Source: RGIG3701 sp017403345
GTDB lineage: Bacteria; Planctomycetota; Planctomycetia; Pirellulales; Thermoguttaceae
NCBI GenBank assembly: GCA_017403345.1
Contig: JAFQOH010000025.1
Coordinates: 34,561-98,560, forward strand
DNA: 64,000 bases
Direction of reading: 5' to 3'
The position numbers and the translations under genes are program-made. Under the pieces are notes generated by a model. It saw only the letters and a program-made list of their open reading frames with translations. It searched no databases and had not been told where the DNA came from. Shown here one piece after another: positions 33,655 to 42,611 of the stretch (positions are counted from its first letter, which is position 1; every line of letters begins with the position of its first letter).

Positions 33655-36600
33655 TCAGCGTCCGTCAAACTGCAATTCAACGGGTCCGATCAAACCGGAA
33701 GTACGGTTTCCGCGGTAGCGGTTGGGGATCGAATGGTAGTGGTTCGAGAGCGTGTTGAAGACCTCGATCTCGATCGTATTTTCACCTTCGTTCAAGAAAC
33801 CGGCAACGTCCGTCTTCCATGGTGCCGCGACGAGCGTGCGGACCGGTTTTCCATTGATCCGGATCTCTGCGGTCGCGCAAACAGAACCGAGGTCCAAGAT
33901 CGCGCTTTTCGCTGAGGCCTCCTCTTTCGTCAGTGTGAACGATCTCGAGTAGACCGCTCCGCCGGAGTAGAGTTCGAGGACCGTTCCGTCCCGGCTCCAG
34001 TCTCCAAGCTGCGGAAGCTCGCCTTCACCGGTCTCCAGACGGATCGGCTCGGCAAAGTATGCTCCGCCCTCCAGAGAATCCGCAAGATGCGCAGCAATGG
34101 CGACTTTAGCGGGCTGGATGACAGTTTCCGGGAGCGAAACGACCAAACGGCGCGTACGCGGCTGGACGGACGGGGTCTCTTCCAAATCGACGATACGCTG
34201 TCCGTCCACGAAGACCAACGGGAAACCGACGGCTTTTTCGTCAAGAGTCAGAACCATTTTCCGGAGTCCAGCAGGCGCCGTGAAACGGTAAACGCCGACG
34301 CGGTCCGAAACGGCTTTTCCTTCTTTCGCAAACGGCTCAAACGGCACGCAGTCCGTACGGTACCACGTCATCGAAAGCGGCATTCCGGCCAGCTTCTCTC
34401 CGGTCTGCTTTCTCGCGGAAAATTCGTTTCCGCCTTCTTTCGGAGCAAGTCGGCCTGCAGTATTGAACGTACGGAATTCGCTCGGCGGAACGTCCGCTTC
34501 TTCCGGCTGTGCACTTCTTGCCGGCGGGTTTCCTTTTTCCAGGACCCAGAATCCGCGGCCTGCTTTTGCGTACTCAAGCACAAGTTCCTGAACGGAACCG
34601 TCAAGCGTGAGTGTTTCGGTCTCCGGCGCGATCTCTTTTCCGTCGAGCGTCACGCGGACGGGGAGATTCCCGCCTTTCTGGATCCGGACCGTTCCGGAGT
34701 AACGCACAAAGGTGGAGAGACGATAGTTCTGCGGCACATCTTCTTCGACGTAAAGCGTTTCATTGTGTCCGCCTTTTCCTTTTCCGAGCGCAATAAAATG
34801 GTCCGAGATATTCTTTTTCGTACCGTGCCAGCCCTGATGTCCAGGATTCCCTTTCACGCCGACACGCCAAGAGAAGGCGTACGGTGAAGCATTTGACGCA
34901 GCATCCGCGGCAGAAGGCATTCCTTTTGCCCGGGCACATTTCGTTAGGAAGAACTGCGTACCGAATCCGTAGGCACACATCGGCCACGAGGATTCGTTCG
35001 TCTCGAGAGAAACAAGCGGACGAAGGGATTCCGGCATCGTACCATTCGGAGCGTCCAGGAATGCCGCGGCGGCGGCATCATCGATCTCCGCGTAATGGAA
35101 ACGGCGGGCTTCCGCACCGATGAGCAGATTATCCGGCGTGACGGGAAGACGGAAATCACCCCACTGATTGTCCATCGTGGGGACCAAACGGAAACGCCAC
35201 GGACCATCGAGCTTCAGAGACGAAACGGCCTCCTGCGCGTCTGCGGAAACGGAAGCGGTCTCCGTCTTTTCCTTGAGTTCCGCGGTCTGCGATGCATCCG
35301 GCTGGAAGACGATCAGCGCTGCTTCCACTCCCGTGACCGGCATTTTGAGGACAGTACGCATCTCGCCGTCGACCGGGAATCGCGCAATGACTTCCAGCGT
35401 TTTCCGTTCCCCCGTCATGGTGTCCCAAAGCTCCGGACGTCCAACAGAACGGAACGTAAGGCGCGTGTCTTTCGGAATGCCCGTCAGAAAGTAAACGTTC
35501 TGCTCACCGACCTGGCGATGAAGGAATTTAGCGGAACCGGAAGTCTGCTCGGACTGAAAATCCCGCGGGAATTTCTCGGCGATAAGCTGCGCGAACTCCG
35601 GTCCGTTCCGATTCGGGATGAAGATGCCGGGGGCATTTTCGTCCGTGAAGAGCCGGGCGACGAGCGCGTTCAGTTCCGGGTCATTCGCGCCAATGCGGTC
35701 CGAAACATCCGGAAGGCGGTCCAGACAGACGAGGATCCCGCCCGCGTTGGCAAACGCTTCAAGTTTCTTCAGGACGTCCCAGCGGATCGCTTTAACTCCC
35801 GGAAGAACGTAAACGCGGAATTCCATGCCGCTGACGCAGAGTTTTCCGTCACGGATCTCGGCACGAAGGACCGACTGATCGTCCATGAACGTCACGTCGC
35901 GCTGAGCTGCGTAGATCTTGCGGGCCGCATCAAACGCACAGCCGGTCGCGGCTTTCTGCTCATTTCCAAACCCCGCCATCCCCGGCGAGGTCGGATACGT
36001 GACGGCGATCTCGCTCTTCCAGACACCCTGCGAAAGAACGTAGCTCAAACGCTCGAAATTCTTGAGGAAAACGGGCAGATGCTTCCAGTACGGCATCCGG
36101 AAATGGTAGCACGGCGGTGCCCACTCCCACATACTTCCGTGCGTCGTGTAGTAAAGTCCGTGAAGATTCAGCAGGGTGCATCCGTACGCGTAGTTTTCGT
36201 TCGTCGCGGTCATAAGCGTCTGCGGCGATGCCCCCCAACCGAGCGAATGGTAGCCTTCCAGCCAGACACGCGGACGACGGTAAAGCGCGGCGATGGAGCT
36301 GGAGACCTTCCCCTTGATGAAGTCCGCCCGGCCTCCCGGAGTGTCGTGCCCCGGCGCAGAGTACCAGCGGGTCGCGCGGAAATAGTCGCCGTACGCACGG
36401 GGATTCGTTCCGCGTCCGAGATTGTCGCAGCCAAAAACGAGGCCCTGATCGTAGTGCCAGGAATAGATCGGTTTAAAGTACCGCACCTCGGTCAGATGGA
36501 GCTGAACGTCTTCCCAATCCATCCGTACTTTCCCGGTTTCCGGACCGACTTCCATGAAAAGCGCCGGCAGTTTGTCGAAGAAACCGTAGCCCTTGAATTT

Positions 36601-37581
36601 CGCGAACTGCTCCGGAAGATCTTCCGTCCACCAACGCTGTCCCGGCACGCCGAGAAACAGTTCATCGTTGAAGAACCAGTTCAGCCCCTTGGCGTCTTTC
36701 GTCGGATTGTGGTCCACGAACGGCTGGAAGAATTTCTCGATCACGCGCGCGCCGGATCTCGGATGGATCGGATTGAGCGTTCCGGGATTCCCTTTCCAAA
36801 AGACTTCCCAAATGCGGACGGAATCAAAGTCGGCATTCCCGGCATTCGCCAGCATTTCTCGCACATTTTCGGAAGCCGTCTGCGCCGGATCTTCCGTCGA
36901 AAGTTGAATCCCTTTTCCCGTCAGCACATTTCCGCGGAACGGGTAGGCCCAGAAACCGATCGAATTCTCCGACGGCGTGAAATTCCCATCCGTGACCTCG
37001 CGCAAATGAAGTGTCTTGGTGTGGAATTCCGGATCTTCGTAAATGACGCGATTGAAGAGATTATCCGTCCCCGTCCAATCCAGAGTATACGTCGAAAGTC
37101 CGATCCCCATACCGTACTTTCCGCACTCTTCAGCCGCAAAAGCCCAGAAATCCCACCATTCCGGAGTGAAGAGCTCCGGGGAATTCGGGAACGTGGGCCA
37201 ATGCGTCTGCTTCGTGTCTTTGTGCGCGTAGTTGATCTGCATTCCGGTCACGCCTTTTTCGTGAAGCTCGCGGATCTGCCATGCGAGGCGGTCTTTATCC
37301 AGTTTGTCGCCGCTCCACCACCAGAAAGGCACTTCTCCGAAACCTTCCGGCGGAGTCTGAAACGCATCCGGCGTCAGCGTCATTTTCGGGTCAGGATACC
37401 CGGCCGGGACCGTACCCAAAACCGGGAGTTTGGCCGGATCGGAAAGCGAAAGTACGGAGTCATTCTGCGCAGCACCAGAAGACGGAGCAGCCAGAAACGC
37501 AGAGGCGAGAAAAACGGCAGCACACCCGGAAAGAGCGGCCGACGAGGGCAGGAGCCTCCGAAATAAAAATGAAATCTTCAT
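33655..37581 (-). CDS. Secreted GH106-like glycoside hydrolase (alpha-L-rhamnosidase type)
   Basis: A 1308-residue exported enzyme. The signal peptide begins MKISFLFRRLLPSS and runs to about GAAQ. The catalytic barrel opens with the GH106-type segment VPFWWWSGDKLDKDRLAWQI and ELHEKGVTGMQINYAHKD; the middle has QRWWTEDLPEQFAKFKGYGF and a GATase-like IRWDVLKKLEAFANAGGILV. The C-terminus has a GH2-type jelly roll (CATAEIRINGKPVRTLVAAP, LNEGENTIEIEVFNTL), common in this family. The ATG at 37581 has AGGA 8 bases upstream. It probably removes terminal L-rhamnose from plant or mucosal polysaccharide; the substrate is inferred. It is divergent from the heparinase-like gene with a promoter in each direction. 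Confidence 0.82.
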   Translation of the reverse strand: MKISFLFRRLLPSSAALSGCAAVFLASAFLAAPSSGAAQNDSVLSLSDPAKLPVLGTVPAGYPDPKMTLTPDAFQTPPEGFGEVPFWWWSGDKLDKDRLAWQIRELHEKGVTGMQINYAHKDTKQTHWPTFPNSPELFTPEWWDFWAFAAEECGKYGMGIGLSTYTLDWTGTDNLFNRVIYEDPEFHTKTLHLREVTDGNFTPSENSIGFWAYPFRGNVLTGKGIQLSTEDPAQTASENVREMLANAGNADFDSVRIWEVFWKGNPGTLNPIHPRSGARVIEKFFQPFVDHNPTKDAKGLNWFFNDELFLGVPGQRWWTEDLPEQFAKFKGYGFFDKLPALFMEVGPETGKVRMDWEDVQLHLTEVRYFKPIYSWHYDQGLVFGCDNLGRGTNPRAYGDYFRATRWYSAPGHDTPGGRADFIKGKVSSSIAALYRRPRVWLEGYHSLGWGASPQTLMTATNENYAYGCTLLNLHGLYYTTHGSMWEWAPPCYHFRMPYWKHLPVFLKNFERLSYVLSQGVWKSEIAVTYPTSPGMAGFGNEQKAATGCAFDAARKIYAAQRDVTFMDDQSVLRAEIRDGKLCVSGMEFRVYVLPGVKAIRWDVLKKLEAFANAGGILVCLDRLPDVSDRIGANDPELNALVARLFTDENAPGIFIPNRNGPEFAQLIAEKFPRDFQSEQTSGSAKFLHRQVGEQNVYFLTGIPKDTRLTFRSVGRPELWDTMTGERKTLEVIARFPVDGEMRTVLKMPVTGVEAALIVFQPDASQTAELKEKTETASVSADAQEAVSSLKLDGPWRFRLVPTMDNQWGDFRLPVTPDNLLIGAEARRFHYAEIDDAAAAAFLDAPNGTMPESLRPLVSLETNESSWPMCAYGFGTQFFLTKCARAKGMPSAADAASNASPYAFSWRVGVKGNPGHQGWHGTKKNISDHFIALGKGKGGHNETLYVEEDVPQNYRLSTFVRYSGTVRIQKGGNLPVRVTLDGKEIAPETETLTLDGSVQELVLEYAKAGRGFWVLEKGNPPARSAQPEEADVPPSEFRTFNTAGRLAPKEGGNEFSARKQTGEKLAGMPLSMTWYRTDCVPFEPFAKEGKAVSDRVGVYRFTAPAGLRKMVLTLDEKAVGFPLVFVDGQRIVDLEETPSVQPRTRRLVVSLPETVIQPAKVAIAAHLADSLEGGAYFAEPIRLETGEGELPQLGDWSRDGTVLELYSGGAVYSRSFTLTKEEASAKSAILDLGSVCATAEIRINGKPVRTLVAAPWKTDVAGFLNEGENTIEIEVFNTLSNHYHSIPNRYRGNRTSGLIGPVELQFDGR

Positions 37582-37638
37582 GAGCAAATTCCTGAAAAAG
37601 GTAGGACTAAAGGACAAAAAACAAAATGTCTCCCAATC

Positions 37639-37666
37639 ATTTTAGCACAGATCTTCCAAAAAGCAA
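37639..37666 (-). promoter_or_regulatory. Sigma70-type promoter of the GH106-like gene
   Basis: On the minus strand TTGCTT (37661-37666) and TAAAAT (37639-37644) are spaced by 16 bp, 58 bp upstream of the start at 37581. Confidence 0.6.
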
Positions 37667-37745
37667 GATGCGGGGGAAAAAATCCTGCCGACTCAACAAA
37701 AAAAAGTCAAAATTTCGAGTCTCTAAAATGATTTTGTACCGGCAC

Positions 37746-37774
37746 TTGACTTCTTCCAGATTTTCCGGTAGAAT
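37746..37774 (+). promoter_or_regulatory. Sigma70-type promoter of the heparinase-like gene
   Basis: TTGACT (37746-37751) and TAGAAT (37769-37774) are spaced by 17 bp, about 130 bp upstream of the ATG at 37905. Confidence 0.7.
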
Positions 37775-37904
37775 AATCTGAAAGAATGCGAAAACATTCC
37801 GAACCGCAACGATAGCCGATCCATTTCAGCAGCGTGCCCTGCCCAAAAGATCCGCTAACGAATCAACCCGCCCTCTTTTCCTCACCTGTTTTCAGGAGCT
37901 GAAA

Positions 37905-40900
37905 ATGAACCATTTCATCCCGCTTTTTTTCATTTGTGGAATTTTATCTTCCATCTTTACACTTCATGCGGTCCCCCTGACTGCGGCAGAACAAAATGTT
38001 CCCGCCTCTTCCGTACCTGCCGCATCTTCTCCCCCTATCGCACATACCGACTCTCTTTCGCCAGTTTCCGACACAGAACGCCTTTCTCTTATGCCGGAAG
38101 AAAACTCTAGCTGGAAAGACTCCTGGAATTTCAAGAAAAACGTAAAGCTCGAGCGAAACAGTGAATTGGATCTGCTTTCTGTAGAGATCGACCCTTCGGA
38201 GTTCGATTTCGGCTGGTTCCAGCGCAAGATACCGAACGGCGATCTCTCGCAGTTCTGCGGGATCTACGGACGTTTTCGAGTCCCGCCGGGAAATTTCGGA
38301 AAAAAGCTCCACGCAATGATGGTCCTCGCGACCTCTGGAAAACCGTCGGAATATTACACTCAGGAAATTGGACGGTGTGCAGACAGCGCAGGAAACTGGG
38401 TCGAATTTTTTCTTCCGTTTTCCCAATTCACTCCAAGCCGCAATGCTTCCGCCCGAGCATTTGGGACCCATCTTCTAAAACCGGGCGACGCACTCGAGAT
38501 CTCGATCAGCGTCGGAACAACTCCCATGAAGATCGAGTTTGACTCTCTCCGTTTCGTGCTCAAAGAGGAAGAGGCAACACTGGGACGAAGAGTCGCAAGA
38601 ATGCGTTTCATGCGTCTTCTGAAACCCGGATCGGAAATCGGCGGAAACGTTCACCCGCGGCTTCTTCTTCATGGAAAACGGCTTGAACGCATTCGTGCAA
38701 AAGCCTCGGAAGGCGGGATCCAGCAAGCCGGATTTGAGCGGCTGATGGAACTGGCAGAAGATGCCATGAAAAAAATCGACGCGGAAGCCCCGCTGAAACG
38801 TGCGTTTGCCTACGAGCTGAATCCAGAGATGACCCCGCACCAAAACCGAGGACGCTTTGAAGGAACGCTCAACCCACTGGTCATTCCGCTGGAAACTCTC
38901 GCGGCGGCGGCCGTAATTTCCGGCAATGAACGCTACGGCAAACACGCAGCACGCGCATTAGTGAACATGGCGCGCACTCTGGACGTTCATTCACCTGAGA
39001 TCAGTCAGGGATTCTACTACACGCGGACTTTTTACGTACGGACACTCGCCTTTGGATACGATTGGCTCTACCATTGGCTGACGCCGGAGGAAAGAATGGA
39101 GGTCAAAGCGACGCTCCTCGGATTCATCGACGACATTTACACACGCTCGTGGGAGGGAAGCTGGGGCCGTCATCCTCTGGACCGGGTCTGGAACTGGGAT
39201 CCCGGACTGGTTTCGTGTGCGGGACTCGGCATTTTGGCAATGGAAGGAGAGACTCTCGCGGCAGAAGAGGCCATGCTTTTCCAATTCCGCCGACATCTGC
39301 GTGACTATCTGACGCTCGGCATCGATTTTGACGGCTGCTGTCACGAAGGTCCCGCCTATCTCAGTTACGGGATCGGGGCAGGACCGCATTTTGCAGAATG
39401 TCTGCGCGACCGGGGGCTTGGCGATCTTTTTGTGGAGACCAACTGGAAATTGACCCCGATCTGGCTCACTGCGGAACTGCTGCCGAATCGCCGTCAGTGG
39501 AACAATCTCTCAGACTGCGGATCAGGTCAGGCTGCCGGCTCTCCGGTCTACGCATACACATGCGGACGCCTTGCGGAACTGGCCAAAACAGACCCGGTAC
39601 GACGCGGTGAAAAGCTCGAAATTCCCAAGGAAACTTTCAGCGGACTCTCCTACCTCGCGCACTTTCAGGAAACTCCAGGACCGCGTCATCTTTCTATGGG
39701 AGCTCTTGCGGAACTGATGGGCTGGTGCTGGAACCATGGAAGCGGCGCACGTGCTCCTGAAAACTTCGGAGATGCCGCGGCACTGGCATTCGTGCTCTTC
39801 TACGAAGAGTGCCCCATCGCTGAAGATCCGGGGATCTACCTGCCGAAACTTCAGTTTTTCAGAGGACGCGGACTGGTCGTTGCGCGAGACGGCGGATATG
39901 GAAAGAACGCCCTCCATCTTGCCGTCGAAGCAGGGCCTCATGCCGCTGGACATGACCAGAGCGACAAAGGAACCTTCACCCTGCGTGCTTTCGGCGCAGA
40001 CATGGTCATCGACAGCGGATACGGAAATGACGGAAACCCAAACGCCAGCGGAAGCAGTTTTGCGCACAACGTGGTCCTCATCGACGGTCAGGGCCAGCCG
40101 ATGAATTGGCACAATTCCAGCGACGGTGAGATCACGGGGATCCGACACTCCGAAACCTTTGACTGGATCCGCACTTCCGCGCTCAATGCGTGGAACTTCC
40201 GATACGCCGCCAAACAGAGGATCCCAACGGGACAGGAAGTAGAAAAGGCCGACCGACACTACATTCTCGTGCGCAGCACTGACGACGGGATCCCGCCGTA
40301 TGTCGTGACGTTTGACGATTTCCGAAAAAAAGACGGTTCAGAACACGAATTTACCTGGCAGTGGCACATTCCGCCGGAAAATCGATTCCAGATCGGTGAA
40401 ACGTCATGGACCTCCGTACCTACAGGCGGAAGTTACCGTGTCCTGACGACGAGACCGGACAAATGCCGAGGAAAAGCCGTTTTTGAACTCACGGCTCCGG
40501 AAACGGGACGATTCCAGATTGCAGGATTTACTCGATGCGCCGGCGCGGACCCGGGAAAATCCGACAGTTTCTGGGTGAAACTCAACGGAGGTCCCCGATC
40601 CTGCTGGGATCTCGTCAATTCCTTAAACTTCACGTGGAGCCTGCTTAAGGACCGCGAAGCCGGAACGCCGCACACACTCTACCTCACGAAAGGGGAAAAG
40701 GTCCGATGCGAGATCAGCGCAAGAGAACCGGAAGCGCAGCTCGCATTTCTTGCGCTGACGCCGGCAGATGAAGGGCTCCCGCCGTTTCCGGATGACGAGA
40801 CCTCCATTCCGGAAGACGGTTCCATACTCGGAGCATTTTCTGCAGTCAGATCAGTAGGCACTTCTGAAGATCCCTTTCTTTTAGAGACCGTGACCCGGCA

Positions 40901-41222
40901 GGCCTCCAATGCCGTACTGACGGTCTTCCCTGTCTGTACTCCTGCAGGAAACACCTCAACGGAATGGTTCACCACGTCAAAAGAAGGGGTGCATCCCAAA
41001 CTTCTGCACTCCGTTCAAGCCGTTGAACCAAAATTCCTCATGGTCCTCATCCCCCGACAGGACGATTATGCGGCACTGCCGACCGTAAAAGCGCTGCACA
41101 CAGCCCCAGAGCAAATCGGCACAGAGATCCAATGGCCCTGCGGCCGCGTTGACAGGATCGTATTTCGTCCGGGAGAAAACGGCATGATTCCGGAATTTCA
41201 GAGAGAGACCAGTCCGAAGTAA
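37905..41222 (+). CDS. Secreted heparinase II/III-family polysaccharide lyase-like protein
   Basis: A 1105-residue protein with a signal peptide (PLFFICGILSSIFTLHAV, then about TAAEQ). An N-terminal beta-sandwich (about 60-230) is followed by an alpha/alpha toroid that opens with HPRLLLHGKRLERIRAKA and continues with ALVNMARTLDVHSPEI and TFYVRTLAFGYDWLYHW. The heparinase II/III C-terminal sandwich contains HAAGHDQSDKGTFTLRAFG and SFAHNVVLIDGQGQP. A further C-terminal extension of about 200 residues is unassigned. Relatives cleave acidic polysaccharides by beta-elimination (heparin, alginate); the substrate here is unknown. AGGAG precedes the ATG. It is paired divergently with the GH106-type gene, which suggests a shared polysaccharide programme. 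Confidence 0.82.
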   Translation: MNHFIPLFFICGILSSIFTLHAVPLTAAEQNVPASSVPAASSPPIAHTDSLSPVSDTERLSLMPEENSSWKDSWNFKKNVKLERNSELDLLSVEIDPSEFDFGWFQRKIPNGDLSQFCGIYGRFRVPPGNFGKKLHAMMVLATSGKPSEYYTQEIGRCADSAGNWVEFFLPFSQFTPSRNASARAFGTHLLKPGDALEISISVGTTPMKIEFDSLRFVLKEEEATLGRRVARMRFMRLLKPGSEIGGNVHPRLLLHGKRLERIRAKASEGGIQQAGFERLMELAEDAMKKIDAEAPLKRAFAYELNPEMTPHQNRGRFEGTLNPLVIPLETLAAAAVISGNERYGKHAARALVNMARTLDVHSPEISQGFYYTRTFYVRTLAFGYDWLYHWLTPEERMEVKATLLGFIDDIYTRSWEGSWGRHPLDRVWNWDPGLVSCAGLGILAMEGETLAAEEAMLFQFRRHLRDYLTLGIDFDGCCHEGPAYLSYGIGAGPHFAECLRDRGLGDLFVETNWKLTPIWLTAELLPNRRQWNNLSDCGSGQAAGSPVYAYTCGRLAELAKTDPVRRGEKLEIPKETFSGLSYLAHFQETPGPRHLSMGALAELMGWCWNHGSGARAPENFGDAAALAFVLFYEECPIAEDPGIYLPKLQFFRGRGLVVARDGGYGKNALHLAVEAGPHAAGHDQSDKGTFTLRAFGADMVIDSGYGNDGNPNASGSSFAHNVVLIDGQGQPMNWHNSSDGEITGIRHSETFDWIRTSALNAWNFRYAAKQRIPTGQEVEKADRHYILVRSTDDGIPPYVVTFDDFRKKDGSEHEFTWQWHIPPENRFQIGETSWTSVPTGGSYRVLTTRPDKCRGKAVFELTAPETGRFQIAGFTRCAGADPGKSDSFWVKLNGGPRSCWDLVNSLNFTWSLLKDREAGTPHTLYLTKGEKVRCEISAREPEAQLAFLALTPADEGLPPFPDDETSIPEDGSILGAFSAVRSVGTSEDPFLLETVTRQASNAVLTVFPVCTPAGNTSTEWFTTSKEGVHPKLLHSVQAVEPKFLMVLIPRQDDYAALPTVKALHTAPEQIGTEIQWPCGRVDRIVFRPGENGMIPEFQRETSPK

Positions 41223-41256
41223 AAAACACGAAATACGTAAAAATGGAGAAAAACGC

Positions 41257-41296
41257 GAAACGGGGAGACGCCAAAACAAAACGTACTCCCCGTTTC
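41257..41296. terminator. Bidirectional hairpin between the lyase-like gene and the kinase gene
   Basis: GAAACGGGGAG (41257-41267) and CTCCCCGTTTC (41286-41296) form a perfect 11-bp stem. The minus strand continues GCGTTTTTC, so it best terminates the kinase operon; the plus-strand U tract is weak. Confidence 0.65.
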
Positions 41297-41397
41297 TGAT
41301 CCGTTTCCTGCGGCTTAACGCTCACTGTATTCAGCCTGAAACGTGCCGGCAAAGTTTTGAAAATGTACCGACCGAAGAAACACTCTTCGGCCAGAGT

Positions 41398-42570
41398 TTA
41401 GCAAAACTGACCAATGAGCCAACAGATCGCAATAAATATTATAAAGATAACACAGCCTGTGGCTTCGTTATCGGCCGATGGCGATGTTGCCGGTGCTGTT
41501 GCCGGTGCGGTCGGCGGTGCGGTCGGCGGCGGTGTCGTTGCCGAACCCTGCGCTCCTCCGCCATTCTGTTTGGCGGCCTGATTGATGGTATTTGGATACC
41601 CTGTATGTCTGGGACCGGAAGGTCTCTGGATCCTTCCCGGCTGCGGCAGACCAGCCAACACATTGTACCACTCATCCGGCGTTGGACGTCTTTTCTGGCC
41701 TGAGGGATTATTTACCGGATGGGTATCATGGAACGCACGCTTGAAAAGCTCGCGGATCTCCGCCGACAACGCATTCCAGCGATCCACACAGTGCGGATCG
41801 ATCAGGGACGGATTCTGCGTGTAAGCAAAAAATCCCAGCTTCACGCATTCTTCATGACTTGACGGACCGTTTTTATGAGGATACGGCTGAACCATTCCAT
41901 AAAACATGAACAGATGGAAAAAAAGGTACGCCAGTACATAATTTTCTTCATCACACGTTCGTATGCGATTCGGATTCTGTAACCGCTCGGGACTGATATA
42001 AGTAGGCAACTGAACGTCGCATTCATGCCCGCCGATCATAAAACTGTCACTGTCGATGAGAGTAATATGATTGTTTTTTTCATTGAGTATGATATTCTGC
42101 GGCTGAAGGTCGCCCACGATAATCGGCCACTCGTTTTTCCCAATGTTAATATTATGCAGTGCACGGATCGTTTTTGCAATGTTTCTCGCGATATTTAGGA
42201 TCGCATACTCATCCATCGTTTGGGAATTGTACATCTGAGTAAACCATTCACTCAGTTTGATCCCGTGGACTCGCGGAACGATATATCCCTGAAACTTATG
42301 CTGATAATAAACCGCATTCTGGATCCAGCACACATTGGACGTGATCTGCGAAAGCCCTGCGTGCATTGCTTCAAATGCCTCGATCTTCTGACGAAGCATA
42401 TCCCATTTTTCGGGATCTGCTCTTTTATTGGATTTATATATTTTCAACAGAAGATGCGATTTGCCCTGTATTTCATAAACGATCCCCTCTCCGCCCTCTG
42501 CGACTCGAGGACCGATCTTGTACCGGGTACCGTCCTTAAGAAAGACATTATTACCTGTTGTTGGAATCAT
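41398..42570 (-). CDS. Protein kinase of a VWA-PP2C-kinase triad, C-terminally membrane-anchored
   Basis: A 390-residue protein with an N-terminal eukaryote-like kinase fold. The glycine loop is VAEGGEGIVYEI (23-34), the ATP lysine is K43 (LLLKIYK), the catalytic loop is G153-D154-LQPQ-N159 with the His-Arg of HRD replaced, and the metal site is D173-S-D175 in place of DFG. The catalytic Asp and Asn remain, so activity is plausible. This catalytic-loop style is seen in kinases paired with TerY and PP2C proteins and in YegI-like kinases. A Pro/Thr/Ala-rich linker leads to a C-terminal helix (CVIFIIFIAICWLIG), leaving the kinase in the cytoplasm. It starts 41 bp after the PP2C gene. Confidence 0.82.
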   Translation of the reverse strand: MIPTTGNNVFLKDGTRYKIGPRVAEGGEGIVYEIQGKSHLLLKIYKSNKRADPEKWDMLRQKIEAFEAMHAGLSQITSNVCWIQNAVYYQHKFQGYIVPRVHGIKLSEWFTQMYNSQTMDEYAILNIARNIAKTIRALHNINIGKNEWPIIVGDLQPQNIILNEKNNHITLIDSDSFMIGGHECDVQLPTYISPERLQNPNRIRTCDEENYVLAYLFFHLFMFYGMVQPYPHKNGPSSHEECVKLGFFAYTQNPSLIDPHCVDRWNALSAEIRELFKRAFHDTHPVNNPSGQKRRPTPDEWYNVLAGLPQPGRIQRPSGPRHTGYPNTINQAAKQNGGGAQGSATTPPPTAPPTAPATAPATSPSADNEATGCVIFIIFIAICWLIGQFC

Positions 42571-42611
42571 GTTATTACCTGATCTAAATCTTGAACCTTC
42601 TTTCGTTTATC

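Noticed and set aside
35095..37566. 823-codon plus-strand frame opposite the GH106-type gene
   Set aside because: Antisense shadow of a recognisable enzyme; Arg-rich, no motif, no ribosome-binding site.
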